Positions 52,926-61,968 of a stretch of DNA of 64,000 nt are shown piece after piece. Source of the DNA: Myxococcales bacterium (GTDB taxonomy: Bacteria > Myxococcota > UBA727 > JABDBI01); NCBI GenBank assembly GCA_023898405.1, contig CP060221.1:1937501-2001500 (forward strand), written 5' to 3'. Both the position numbers and the translations under genes were made by a program. The first letter of the stretch is position 1. Each line of letters opens with the position of its first letter. Below the pieces are notes generated by a model. The model was not told the DNA's origin. It worked only from the letters and a program-made list of their open reading frames with translations, and did no database searches.

Positions 52926-54089
52926 ATGGTGTTATTTTATTATGATATAGTGTGTCCCTATGCCTATATGGCCTTTAGCTTTTTATACCGTAATAAAGTT
53001 TTTGAGCAAAATAATGTAGAACTACGTCCTATTTTGCTTGGTGGATTGTTCAAGTTGATGAACAAAGAAGTCGATCCAAATCAGCACATGCCTCCGGTAA
53101 AGCGTGATTATATTAAGACCGATATAAAGCGTCAGGCAGATTACTTTAATGTCCCTTTGAACTTTCATGAACGTCATCCTTTAAGTTCGCTCAAAGCTAT
53201 GCGTCTGATAATACAGAGTCCATCCCATCTAAGAGCTCAACTCAGTGCTCGGCTTTATCAAGCTTATTGGCAAGAAAATTTAGATATTGATGAAGATGAG
53301 CTAATCATAAAGATTGCTCAAGAATTTTCTCTACCATTTCCAGATGAAGAAGCGAAAATCAAGCTCAAAGAATCCACCCAAGAAGCCTATGAAAAGAAGA
53401 TTTTTGGCGTGCCTAGTTTTATAGTGGACGGCAAAATCTATTTTGGTGCAGATCGAATACACCTGTTTCAAGAGAGACTAGGTCTTACTCTTCCAGACTG
53501 TCCATGGAAAAAAAATTCTCAGCCAATTAATTTTTATTTTGATTTTGCTTCGCCATACAGCTACTTGGCCTTCAAAGAGCTAGCTCATTCGGGAGTAAAT
53601 TTTAAAGCTATTCCAGTTTTGCTAGGAGCATTGTTTAAAAATTACGAAGTGAGCTCGATTCCCATGTTGAGCGCCCATCCAAATAAAATTGCTTATTATT
53701 ATCAGGATATGAGTGATTGGGCTCGCTTTCGTGGGGCCCAATTTGTTTTTAATGATTATTTTCCACTTCGTAGTGTCACTGCTAATCGGATTGCTTTGCT
53801 TAAGCCAGAGTGCATCGATGCAATTTTTAAGGCAGCGTGGGCTGATAATAAAAATATTACTGATGAAGCAATTTTAATTTCCGTTCTTAGTCAATCAGGT
53901 TTTGATGGTGAAAACCTTGTCAAAAGAAGCTCTCAGGATGAGATAAAGGCGCTCCTTAGAAAAAATACCAACGATGCTATCGCCAAAGGGGTATTTGGTG
54001 TTCCTAGCTTTGAGATAAATGGCAACCTAGTATTCGGGCAAGATCGTTTTTCTTGGATAAGACTGCAAAACGAAATTCTTAACCCGTAA
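52926..54089 (+). CDS. tandem DsbA-fold (HCCA-isomerase/GST-kappa-like) protein
   Basis: ATG 52926 fits AAGGAG at nine bases; GTG 52920 is too close. 387 residues composed of two thioredoxin-fold/helical units. Unit one (about 1-195) begins YYDIVCPYAYMAF and has IFGVPSFIVDGKIYFGAD. Unit two (about 200-387) begins FYFDFASPYSYLAF and has VFGVPSFEINGNLVFGQD. This matches 2-hydroxychromene-2-carboxylate isomerases and kappa-class glutathione transferases, usually one unit of about 200 residues. It could act on glutathione conjugates. It sits with the CoADR-like gene. Confidence 0.8.
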   Translation: MVLFYYDIVCPYAYMAFSFLYRNKVFEQNNVELRPILLGGLFKLMNKEVDPNQHMPPVKRDYIKTDIKRQADYFNVPLNFHERHPLSSLKAMRLIIQSPSHLRAQLSARLYQAYWQENLDIDEDELIIKIAQEFSLPFPDEEAKIKLKESTQEAYEKKIFGVPSFIVDGKIYFGADRIHLFQERLGLTLPDCPWKKNSQPINFYFDFASPYSYLAFKELAHSGVNFKAIPVLLGALFKNYEVSSIPMLSAHPNKIAYYYQDMSDWARFRGAQFVFNDYFPLRSVTANRIALLKPECIDAIFKAAWADNKNITDEAILISVLSQSGFDGENLVKRSSQDEIKALLRKNTNDAIAKGVFGVPSFEINGNLVFGQDRFSWIRLQNEILNP

Positions 54090-54105
54090 TTTTAGGGAGA
54101 GAAGT

Positions 54106-55155
54106 ATGTTTAGTTGCGCGGAGTATATTTGGTTGGATGGAGCCAAACCCACAAGCAGATTGAGAAGTAAAAGTAAAATTATTTCTATTGAAGGACAAGC
54201 ATCGCTCAGTGATTTCCCAGATTGGGGCTTTGATGGATCTTCAACCTATCAAGCTCCTGGAGAAAAATCTGACCTTATTCTAAAACCAGTAAATTTTGTC
54301 GATGATCCAATACGGGGTCCAGGAAATTATTTGGTTATGTGTGAGGTCTTTACTATGGATGGAGAGCCCGTCGCCTCAAACACGCGTGCTTTATTGCGTA
54401 AGCAAATTGAAGCATGTTCAGCTGATCTCGATCCTTGGATAGGTTTTGAGCAGGAATATACTTTTTTCCAAGATGGGCGCCCATTAGGGTGGCCAAAGAC
54501 TGGATATCCTGAGCCTCAAGGTCCTTATTATTGTGGCGTGGGTAAGGGAAGGGTTTTCGGGCGCCAAATTGTTGAAGAGCATATGGTCTCTTGCATGGAA
54601 GCAGGTCTAATGCTTTTTGGAATTAATGCAGAAGTCATGCCTTCACAATGGGAATTTCAGATTGGCTATCGTGGAGAAAGTGGTGAAACTGCTGATCCTC
54701 TGACGTGCTCTGATCATTTGTGGATCGGACGTTGGTTATTGCTTAGAATAGCGGAGGATTATGATGTTGTGGTGAGTTTCGACAATAAGCCATTGGCTGG
54801 TGACTGGAACGGAGCAGGTACTCACACTAATTTTTCTACCAAAGCCATGCGTGATGAAAAAACGGGATGGAATTCGATTAAAAGCTTAATAAGCTCACTT
54901 GAGGCACGTCATCACAAGCATATTGAAAATTATGGTGCAGGCCTAGAACAGCGCTTGACCGGCATTCATGAAACTTGCGATTTAAAAACATTTAGAGCAG
55001 GGGCTAATGATAGAGGTGCTTCGGTGAGGATACCTAATAACGTTGCTGAAATGAAATGTGGCTATATTGAAGATCGTAGACCAGGGGCTAATTGTGATCC
55101 CTACGTTGTAGCGAAGCTTCTTTTGGAGGCAGTCAACGAGGGCAGAGCTTTGTAA
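54106..55155 (+). CDS. glnII: glutamine synthetase, class II (eukaryotic type)
   Basis: 349 residues, far shorter than class I GS. AGGGAG precedes the ATG. Signatures: AEYIWLDG, WGFDGSSTYQAPGEKSDLIL, WIGFEQEYTFF, GRQIVEEHM, GINAEVMPSQWEFQIG, WNGAGTHTNFST and ENYGAGLEQRLTGIHET. It makes glutamine from glutamate and ammonia. It is 16 bases after the DsbA-fold gene and likely in its transcript. There is no visible GlnB/GlnE site, as usual for class II. Confidence 0.96.
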   Translation: MFSCAEYIWLDGAKPTSRLRSKSKIISIEGQASLSDFPDWGFDGSSTYQAPGEKSDLILKPVNFVDDPIRGPGNYLVMCEVFTMDGEPVASNTRALLRKQIEACSADLDPWIGFEQEYTFFQDGRPLGWPKTGYPEPQGPYYCGVGKGRVFGRQIVEEHMVSCMEAGLMLFGINAEVMPSQWEFQIGYRGESGETADPLTCSDHLWIGRWLLLRIAEDYDVVVSFDNKPLAGDWNGAGTHTNFSTKAMRDEKTGWNSIKSLISSLEARHHKHIENYGAGLEQRLTGIHETCDLKTFRAGANDRGASVRIPNNVAEMKCGYIEDRRPGANCDPYVVAKLLLEAVNEGRAL

Positions 55156-55304
55156 TAAGAGTTAAGAGTGAATGCTCTTTGAGCATCTGGTGTTGATAAG
55201 TCGATTTTTCAAGCGAGAGTCACCATTTTTGCTGGAGCAAAGTGAAGTTGCGAAAGCAAAAATCTTGAAGCTGCCTGTTCGTTTAAATTTCGGCCAAAGT
55301 CGAG

Positions 55305-55393
55305 CTTAGGGGCTGTTTTAAAAGTATCTAACAAAGCATTTTTGGTTATTACTCCGTAATCATTTGCTTAATACTTTCAAAATAGCCTCTAAG
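55305..55393. repeat. MITE-like element with 23-bp inverted repeats
   Basis: Left arm 55305-55327 (CTTAGGGGCTGTTTTAAAAG plus TAT) and right arm 55371-55393 are inverted copies with 20 of 23 positions matching. The whole element is 89 bases and non-coding. The arms resemble those at 44583-44751, and the right flank resembles 6078-6098. It is probably a non-autonomous repeat or a transcribed hairpin between glnII and the Nudix gene. Confidence 0.72.
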
Positions 55394-55437
55394 ATTAAAA
55401 AATATTTCTCAGTTTATAAAAGATTTTTTAATTCTAA

Positions 55438-55980
55438 ATGGATACTTTTATGTCTAAAAATAATGCGATGAAAGCAAAAATTCCGGTACGCAAGTCTATA
55501 AGGGCTATTTTGCTTAATCAGTCCGGTGAAGTTTTGCTACTCAAGGCTGATGATCCATATACAACCACTGCTGAAGGACACCACAGGGGACCATTTTGGT
55601 TTTTAGTAGGCGGTAAAATTGAACAAGGGGAAAGTGAAGAGCAGGCTTGTCTTAGAGAAATTTTTGAAGAGACGGGGATTTCATCTGAGATGGTAAAGCT
55701 TGGTCCTGTCGTGTGGAAAAGCGAAATAAGCCTTGTACTCAATGGCACTCTAACAAAGATAAAGCAGCGTTTTATGATAACTCGGACAACTTCAAAAACG
55801 ATTTCCTTGTCTCACTTATCAGCGCAAGAGAAAAAGGTCATCAAAGATGCCCGATGGTTTTCACTGAACGCCCTCCAAAATTGTGAAGAGCTTATCTATC
55901 CGTTAGGTCTTAGGGCTTCAATGAACGATATTTTTCAAGGAAACTACCCCATAGAGCCCGTAGAAATTGAGGATACTTAA
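55438..55980 (+). CDS. Nudix hydrolase
   Basis: 180 residues (start ATG 55438 without clear SD; ATG 55450 or 55468 also possible). The Nudix box fits exactly: GGKIEQGESEEQACLREIFE followed by ETGI (G-x5-E-x7-RE-U-x-EE-x-G-U). An insertion precedes the box (DPYTTTAEGHHRGPFWFLVGG). It hydrolyses a nucleoside diphosphate linked to another group; substrate unknown. It converges with the subtilase gene at 55997, 16 bases away. Confidence 0.9.
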   Translation: MDTFMSKNNAMKAKIPVRKSIRAILLNQSGEVLLLKADDPYTTTAEGHHRGPFWFLVGGKIEQGESEEQACLREIFEETGISSEMVKLGPVVWKSEISLVLNGTLTKIKQRFMITRTTSKTISLSHLSAQEKKVIKDARWFSLNALQNCEELIYPLGLRASMNDIFQGNYPIEPVEIEDT

Positions 55981-55996
55981 AATAATAATCACCAGT

Positions 55997-57157
55997 TTAA
56001 AGTTCCAAAAAGTTGGCATACTTGTTTATGTTCATAAATGCGCTGCCATAAAAACCTGCTGGAAGAAGTTTACCTGCGTAAAAGTGGTCTGTTTGGGCAA
56101 AGATCATTTTAATCACAGTTTCATCAGATACTTCTTTCATGTGTTTTAACATTGCTTCCTTAATTAATAAAAACATTGCAAGATTTGCGGGTGATGCAAA
56201 AGAAGTACCTTTTACCAGTTTCGTTTTAGCAGGGTTTGTAAGCTTAGGTAAATGATAGTTTCCGATGTTTGCTAAAGTTAGATCAGCGGCAAGAAATGCT
56301 TTGCCACTAGCCAAGTTAGCGTTTTCTTCTTCCAAGTTTACACTAAAGATAATTCTGGGGTAGCCATAGAGTTCTGCTATTGATTTTGCTGCGTTAACGA
56401 GTATTTTCTGTCCCCTGCTTTGACCGAAATATGAGTTCTTTTCATTATCTAGAGCAAAAAATACGATGCTATGTTTTGCTGCTTCGCTCAGTAGATAGGC
56501 AAAAAGTCTATATTGTAAAAGACAGTCTTCGTTATCTTCATCGCAATTTAGGTCCATAGACAGATTTAGAGCATCGATCTTAGTTGTTTTAGCCAATGAC
56601 ATGGCAAAAAATAAAGCCTTTACTAAAGAAAAAGCATTGCTTCCATTATCGGTAGTAAGAGCAAGGTTTTCAATAGACTCACTTTTAGTAGATATTGGTA
56701 TGATGGAAGCATTAGGAGCTATGCCGTTTTGTCCTGCAATAACACTGCTTACATTCATACCGTGTCCGCTTGTTACAAGGTCTAAAGTTTCCTTATAATT
56801 CCTAAGGGCTGCCTCTAGAGCATCGTATTCATGCATGGAAAGCGTAAAACCTTCCTTAGCTGAATATGATAATAGCTCTCCACTGTCCCAATCTATTTCT
56901 AGTTTTAAACCTTTACTTGCAAAAGATAATTCTTGACGTTTTATTTCTTTTTGTATCTGATTTAATTGTTCGATAAAATAAGGATTTATAGAGTCGATTA
57001 AAGGATTATTAGAGTTAAATAAAGAGCTAAACTTGTTGGGAGCATGAATAGTTGGCGTAACTCCTGAATCAGTGATATCTAAATTGAAAAAGCCCTTATC
57101 TATGACAATCACCGTTGTTTTTTCTCCTTTGAGATTATTTTTATAAAATTTCTCCAA
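55997..57157 (-). CDS. subtilisin-like (S8) peptidase, start region disrupted
   Basis: The frame from TTG 57157 encodes 386 residues with a complete though divergent S8 triad: D20 (VIVIDKGF), H132 (SGHGMNVSSVIAG), S319 (GTSFASPA), plus N238 near the oxyanion position. There is no signal peptide in this frame and no SD. Just upstream, another frame starting at ATG 57249 with GGAA as SD encodes a signal-peptide-like MLNYFNFLFFF. One extra T in the T8 run (57218-57225) would join the two into a secreted protease with cleavage near LLAQS-LP. It is thus a pseudogene, a phase-variable gene or a sequence error. It ends beside the Nudix gene. Confidence 0.72.
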   Translation of the reverse strand: MEKFYKNNLKGEKTTVIVIDKGFFNLDITDSGVTPTIHAPNKFSSLFNSNNPLIDSINPYFIEQLNQIQKEIKRQELSFASKGLKLEIDWDSGELLSYSAKEGFTLSMHEYDALEAALRNYKETLDLVTSGHGMNVSSVIAGQNGIAPNASIIPISTKSESIENLALTTDNGSNAFSLVKALFFAMSLAKTTKIDALNLSMDLNCDEDNEDCLLQYRLFAYLLSEAAKHSIVFFALDNEKNSYFGQSRGQKILVNAAKSIAELYGYPRIIFSVNLEEENANLASGKAFLAADLTLANIGNYHLPKLTNPAKTKLVKGTSFASPANLAMFLLIKEAMLKHMKEVSDETVIKMIFAQTDHFYAGKLLPAGFYGSAFMNINKYANFLEL

Positions 57158-57249
57158 TCCATTTATCTCATTCGGTAACGATTGGGCGAGCAGAATTGTC
57201 GATGCATAAAGGCCGCGAAAAAAAATAAAAAATTAAAATAATTTAACAT
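57158..57249 (-). other. out-of-frame signal-peptide leader of the S8 gene
   Basis: From ATG 57247-57249 (minus strand) the frame reads MLNYFNFLFFFAAFMHRQ and soon stops. Adding one T in the T8 tract gives a continuous signal peptide (FRGLYASTILLAQSLPNEIN) that runs into the protease at 57157. GGAA stands five bases before this ATG. Confidence 0.6.
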
Positions 57250-57360
57250 AGAAATTCCAGAATAATATGTGTGACTGATCTATGTATACATTTTACGCGG
57301 TAGTTTCAAGCTAAGAGATCTAGAGCCAAGTGCTTGGCTGGAAAAATTGGGGTAAAACAT

Positions 57361-57395
57361 TAAAAAAATCCCCCAGGTTGCCCTGAGGGTTTTTA
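57361..57395 (-). terminator. terminator of dnaK (minus strand)
   Basis: CCCCCAGG (57370-57377) and CCTGAGGG (57382-57389) form the stem with a TTGC loop. On the minus strand seven T follow (57362-57368 read as A on plus). It lies 25 bases after the dnaK stop. Confidence 0.88.
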
Positions 57396-57417
57396 TAAGC
57401 TTTTAGCTTATAATCCT

Positions 57418-59337
57418 TTACTTAGCTTCTTCAAAGTCAGCATCAACAACTTTGCTGTTATCTTGAGCTTTTGCGTCTTGTGTCCCTTCGCCGTTGGATG
57501 CAGCATCTTGGGTGGCTTGGGCATCAGCAGGTGGTGTTGCGTTTTTATACATTTCTTCTGCCAGTTTATGGCTTACTTTTGAAAGTGCTTCAGAAGCGGT
57601 TTTAAGTTCATGAGCATCGCTTGCGTCAAGCTTAGTCTTGGCTTCTTTGATAGCAGTTTCTGCTTCACTTACTAAGTCAGCAGGAAGCTTCTCTTTATTT
57701 TCAGTAATAATTTTTTCACTGCTGTAAATTAAAGAGTCGAGCTTGTTGCGCTCTTCTACAAGTTCACGACGCTTATGATCTTCTTCTGCATGATCTTTTG
57801 CCTCATCAACCATACGCTTGATTTCATCTTCGGAGAGACCAGAGCTTGCAGTAATAGTGATGCGTTGCTCCTTATTGGTTGCGCGATCTTTGGCTGAAAC
57901 ATTAACAATACCGTTGGCATCAATATCAAATGTTACTTCGATCTGTGGCATACCGCGTGGTGCAGAAGGAATTCCTTCAAGATGAAAACGTCCCAAAGTA
58001 CGATTACCGGAAGCCATTTCTCGTTCACCTTGCAAAACATGTACCTCAACAGAAGTTTGATTGTCAGCAGCGGTCGAAAAAGTTTCAGTCTTTTTGGTAG
58101 GAATGGTGGTGTTTCTCGGAATAAGTACAGTGTTTACTCCGCCAAGTGTTTCAATACCAAGGCTTAAAGGTGTTACGTCAAGCAAAAGCATATCTTTTAC
58201 TTCGCCAGATAAAACACCAGCTTGAACTGCTGCTCCCAAAGCCACAACTTCATCAGGGTTTACTGAGCGGTTTGGTTCACGGTTAAAGAATTTTTTGACA
58301 TATTCTTGCACCATCGGAATACGGCTTGAACCACCTACCAAAATAACTTCTTGAATATCGGAAACTTTTAATTTGGCATCGGCCAAAGCTTTTTCACAAG
58401 GAGTCAAAGCACGTTTAACTAATGGTTCAACCATTTGTTCAAATTTGGAACGGCTCAGTTTAAGTTGCAAGTGTTTTGGACCGTTGGCATCAGCGGTTAG
58501 GAATGGCAGGCTGATTTCAGTTTCTTTTACGCTTGAAAGTTCAATTTTTGCTTTTTCCGCAGCTTCTTTCAAACGTTGCTTGACCATCTTATCGTTTGAA
58601 ACATCGATTCCTGTATCTTTTTTGAACTCATCCATCAAGTACTTGATCAAAACATCATCAAAATCGTCACCGCCAAGGTGGGTATCACCATTGGTAGAAA
58701 TTACTTCAACTACATTTTCTCCAACTTCAAGGATAGAAATATCAAAAGTACCACCACCTAAATCAAAGACGGCAATTTTTTCATCAGCTTTTTTATCAAG
58801 ACCATAGGCTAAGGCTGCAGCTGTTGGTTCATTGACGATACGTTTAACTTCCAAGCCGGCAATTTTACCTGCATCGCGAGTCGCTTGTCTTTGTGAATCG
58901 TTAAAATAGGCTGGTACGGTGATAACTGCTTCCTTAACTTCGTGGCCAAGATAATTTTCTGCAGCTAACTTAAGTTTTTGTAAGACCTTAGCGCTGATTT
59001 CTTGAGGGGAAAGAGTTTTGGAAGATACATTGAATCCTACATCTCCGTTATTCATGCGGGTGCATGAAAATGGGTAGCGAGTGAGCTCATCTTTGCATTC
59101 ATCGTAGCGCTGACCAATAAAGCGTTTTGCTGAATAAATGGTATTTTCTGGATTGGTAATTCTTTGTCGGCTTGCGATTTGACCAACAAGTACTTCACCA
59201 TCTTTGGCAAAGCCCACCACTGAAGGTGTTGTTCTTGCACCCTCTTCGTTTGCGATTACTTTTGGCTCTCCGCCTTCCATGATGGCGACCACTGAATTGG
59301 TGGTACCAAGATCAATTCCAATAACTTTATTTGCCAT
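57418..59337 (-). CDS. dnaK: chaperone protein DnaK (Hsp70)
   Basis: GGGAG before ATG 59335-59337 fixes the start, giving 639 residues. Nucleotide-binding domain (1-385) begins MANKVIGIDLGTTNSVVAIM, with AVFDLGGGTFDISILEV and VILVGGSSRIPMVQ. The linker is DMLLLDVTPLSLGIET. The substrate domain and a Gln/Ala-rich tail ending VVDADFEEAK, as in proteobacterial DnaK, follow. ATP-driven protein folding in the cytoplasm. grpE and dnaJ are not beside it. A promoter candidate lies at 59416-59443; no CIRCE element was seen. Confidence 0.98.
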   Translation of the reverse strand: MANKVIGIDLGTTNSVVAIMEGGEPKVIANEEGARTTPSVVGFAKDGEVLVGQIASRQRITNPENTIYSAKRFIGQRYDECKDELTRYPFSCTRMNNGDVGFNVSSKTLSPQEISAKVLQKLKLAAENYLGHEVKEAVITVPAYFNDSQRQATRDAGKIAGLEVKRIVNEPTAAALAYGLDKKADEKIAVFDLGGGTFDISILEVGENVVEVISTNGDTHLGGDDFDDVLIKYLMDEFKKDTGIDVSNDKMVKQRLKEAAEKAKIELSSVKETEISLPFLTADANGPKHLQLKLSRSKFEQMVEPLVKRALTPCEKALADAKLKVSDIQEVILVGGSSRIPMVQEYVKKFFNREPNRSVNPDEVVALGAAVQAGVLSGEVKDMLLLDVTPLSLGIETLGGVNTVLIPRNTTIPTKKTETFSTAADNQTSVEVHVLQGEREMASGNRTLGRFHLEGIPSAPRGMPQIEVTFDIDANGIVNVSAKDRATNKEQRITITASSGLSEDEIKRMVDEAKDHAEEDHKRRELVEERNKLDSLIYSSEKIITENKEKLPADLVSEAETAIKEAKTKLDASDAHELKTASEALSKVSHKLAEEMYKNATPPADAQATQDAASNGEGTQDAKAQDNSKVVDADFEEAK

Positions 59338-59415
59338 ATTTTTTGCTCCCTTAGCTTTAATAAGACTTCGCAAAGCGGTGGTTTTAAATTTCACCGCGAT
59401 GAATTTCACGGGCTT

Positions 59416-59443
59416 ACCATAGGCAGATTTGTAGATGAGTCAA
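59416..59443 (-). promoter_or_regulatory. promoter candidate for dnaK
   Basis: On the minus strand TTGACT (59438-59443) and TATGGT (59416-59421) are 16 bases apart, about 80 bases before the dnaK ATG. It fits sigma70. A sigma32 site cannot be ruled out because the -35 context reads CTTGA. Confidence 0.5.
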
Positions 59444-59533
59444 GATTGCACAATTATTTAAATCACTACTGTCTAGCCTAAGTAAATTTGCTGCTATATT
59501 CCCTGTAGGCACCCAACTTGACCCGGTTAATTT

Positions 59534-60442
59534 GTGAATAAAAAACAAGCGTTACCAATAGTGCATTTTATTTCGGGAAAGGGAGGAGTTGGCAAGAGCA
59601 TATGCTCAAAGGCGCTCGCAACTTATTTTGCTCGAAATAATTATAAAACTCTTTTGGTAGAGTTATCGGAAGAGGATAGTGAAGAGTATAAAGAAAGTGC
59701 AAAAGTTGAAAAAATTGAGCAAAACCTAAGTGTTACAAAGATTTGTCCCAATCAATCTCTCTATCAATATTTTCGTTTAAAAATTCCAGCCCAGGCTTTG
59801 GTCGATAAAATTTTTTCCAAGAATTTTTTTAAACTATTGTGTACAGCCATGCCTGGACTTTCCGATTTGACTCGTTTGGGGAAAATTTGGTTTCATGCCG
59901 ATAGTGAAAAAGGAAGCCAAACTGAGCATTTTGATAAAATAATTGTTGATCTGCCAAGCTCAGGTTTTATTGCTCGTTTTTTATCTGTCGCACGGGTTGT
60001 AAGAGAAGTGGTGAAAATAGGTCCTTTGGCCAAAGAAGCTGGGCTTATAGAAAAATTTTTCAAAAATCCTGATAATGCCGTGCTCCATTTAGTCACCTTG
60101 CCTCAGGAGCTTGCAATCAATGAGAGTTTTGAGATCTACTCAGATATTAAAAGGATGCACGATATCTCTTTGGGGCTGCTTTTTATCAATCGCTGCACAG
60201 CCATGGCTGCAGATGATCTCAAATTCTTAGAAACTCATTTGGATGATCAAATGAAGGCAAACGCAATGATTGTGCAATTTTTTCTTTCTCAGGTGGAATA
60301 CGAAGAGCGGCAACGAGCGCGGCTTAATGAGCTTGGTCTTGCAATGCCTCAGCTCATTTTGAGTGAGCACTATGGTGTTTTTGATGAAAGAGAAATTATG
60401 GATGATGTGGTTAAAAGCTTGACGGAATATTTTGGCTCATGA
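59534..60442 (+). CDS. ArsA/Get3-family ATPase, first of a pair
   Basis: GTG start, 302 residues. Deviant Walker A SGKGGVGKS at 14-22 with the signature lysine; switch region KIIVDLPSSGFIARFL. The rest is helical. Members target tail-anchored or other cargo, or drive anion pumps. No arsenite gene is nearby, so a pump role is unlikely. It overlaps the second ATPase by 4 bases (ATGA), suggesting a heteromer with 1:1 synthesis. Confidence 0.82.
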   Translation: MNKKQALPIVHFISGKGGVGKSICSKALATYFARNNYKTLLVELSEEDSEEYKESAKVEKIEQNLSVTKICPNQSLYQYFRLKIPAQALVDKIFSKNFFKLLCTAMPGLSDLTRLGKIWFHADSEKGSQTEHFDKIIVDLPSSGFIARFLSVARVVREVVKIGPLAKEAGLIEKFFKNPDNAVLHLVTLPQELAINESFEIYSDIKRMHDISLGLLFINRCTAMAADDLKFLETHLDDQMKANAMIVQFFLSQVEYEERQRARLNELGLAMPQLILSEHYGVFDEREIMDDVVKSLTEYFGS

Positions 60443-61536
60443 AGCGTAAAGAAACAGAAATTATAATTTGTGTAGGAACAGGTGGTGTAGGTAAAACTAC
60501 TGTCTCTGCGATGTTAGGTCTGGATTGTGCACTCAAAGCTCAAAAAACCCTGATTGTTACCATTGATCCTGCAAAGCGTTTATTGGATGCGTTAGGACTA
60601 AAGAAAAATTCATCTTCTCCTGAAAAAGTAGATGTAAAAAAAATTTTTCCCAGTGATTCTACAGGCGAGCTTTATGCCTTTATGCCAAATCTTAAACAGG
60701 AATGGGCTGATTTTTTATCAAGTTCTACTAAAACATCAAAAACCATTCATGAGATAAGTAAAAACCCTTTTTATCAGTACATGATCGATGGCTTGCCTGG
60801 TTCATCGGAAATTATTTGTGCCCATACTATACACCGCTTGGTGCGTGATGGTGATTATGATGTGATTATTTTAGACACGCCACCAGCCTCAAACAGTGTT
60901 TCTTTTTTTGATGTTCCAAAGAAATTAATTCGGGTGTTAGAGCACCGTGTATTTAAGTTTCTCATGGGGCAAGGCAAAGGTGCTTTTTCCGCTATCACTC
61001 GCAAGTTTGCCTTTTTTTCTGGTGAAATTCTTGAAAAAACCTTTGAAAAAATAATAGGAACTCATTTTTTATCCGAAGTGATTGATTTTGCTCTCAGCAT
61101 TGATTCCATCTATGCTCCTATGCTTGAAAGGGCACGTTCCTTTGATCGTTTGCTGGTATCGCAAAAAACTCATTTTGTGTTGGTGAGCCGTCCCACTGTT
61201 ACAAGTGTGGCTGATTCTCATAAGCTTATGATTTTACTCAAAAATAGAGGGATAACGATTGAGCAAATTATTATTAATCAGGTTCTTTTTTATCCAAAAG
61301 AGGAGCTTAAATCCGAACAAAAAAATGCAGCAGCATTGTCAAAAAAACGTGTAGTTGATGGTTTACGGAGTATAGTGAATCTTTATGAAAAAGAGTGTAT
61401 GTATCAGCAAAAGCTTATTGAAGAGCTACGAAATATATTTTCAATGATCGATCATCGTGTGCTTTATATGTCGAAACATTCGACTGTTAATTTAATGGCA
61501 TTGATGTTGAAAGATTTTAGACGGAAAATTTTATGA
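60439..61536 (+). CDS. ArsA/Get3-family ATPase, second of a pair
   Basis: 365 residues. P-loop CVGTGGVGKTT at 11-21, in which the first Lys of the deviant Walker motif is Thr; switch with VIILDTPPASNSVSFFDVP, followed by the membrane-facing helices (FLMGQGKGAFSAITRKFAF). DPAKRLLDALGL is the A-loop typical of the family. It overlaps ruvX by 4 bases. Tandem ArsA-like genes are seen in deltaproteobacteria, often without known cargo. Confidence 0.85.
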   Translation: MKRKETEIIICVGTGGVGKTTVSAMLGLDCALKAQKTLIVTIDPAKRLLDALGLKKNSSSPEKVDVKKIFPSDSTGELYAFMPNLKQEWADFLSSSTKTSKTIHEISKNPFYQYMIDGLPGSSEIICAHTIHRLVRDGDYDVIILDTPPASNSVSFFDVPKKLIRVLEHRVFKFLMGQGKGAFSAITRKFAFFSGEILEKTFEKIIGTHFLSEVIDFALSIDSIYAPMLERARSFDRLLVSQKTHFVLVSRPTVTSVADSHKLMILLKNRGITIEQIIINQVLFYPKEELKSEQKNAAALSKKRVVDGLRSIVNLYEKECMYQQKLIEELRNIFSMIDHRVLYMSKHSTVNLMALMLKDFRRKIL

Positions 61537-61958
61537 AAGTTTTGGGTATTGATGTAGGAATAAAAAGAACAGGAATGGCGATAAGTGATGAGCTTGGATT
61601 GAGCGTACGCATGCTTCCGAATCTTGTAGCACATAGCCGAGCTTTAGCTGTTGAGAAAATTATGAATCTTGTTTCTTCAGAAAAAGTAGAGCTTGTTCTT
61701 ATTGGCCAACCGGAGGGAAGGACTGACTATAGCAAAGCTGTTATTTCTCGGGTTATGGGACTTAAAGAGGCTTTAGAGAAATATATTGAAGAGCATCAAA
61801 TTTCGGCTAGAGTGAAATTATGGGATGAAAGCTACTCTTCTAAGAAAGCAGCACAGATTTTGGCGCACAGTGGTTTGAAAAAAAAGGATAGACAATTGAA
61901 ACTAGATTCAGCATCGGCAGCTGTTTTAGTAGAAGATTTTCTAAGCTCAAAAAAATAG
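61533..61958 (+). CDS. ruvX: RuvX/YqgF putative pre-16S rRNA nuclease or Holliday resolvase
   Basis: 141 residues. RNase H-like fold: catalytic D7 in VLGIDVGIKRTGMAISD, GQPEGR after the third strand (the usual LVVGLP motif), WDESYSSKKAAQIL, and LDSASAAVLVEDFL at the end. YqgF is needed for 16S 5' maturation in E. coli. Start overlaps the preceding stop (ATGA). Confidence 0.92.
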   Translation: MKVLGIDVGIKRTGMAISDELGLSVRMLPNLVAHSRALAVEKIMNLVSSEKVELVLIGQPEGRTDYSKAVISRVMGLKEALEKYIEEHQISARVKLWDESYSSKKAAQILAHSGLKKKDRQLKLDSASAAVLVEDFLSSKK

Positions 61959-61968
61959 CGGATTTTTT

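Noticed and set aside
59338..59533. CIRCE (HrcA) operator upstream of dnaK
   Set aside because: Looked for TTAGCACTC-N9-GAGTGCTAA on both strands; nothing similar is present.
59534..61536. Arsenical pump ATPase operon
   Set aside because: The ATPases are ArsA-like, but no arsB, arsD, arsR or arsC is nearby and the context is ruvX-mltG.
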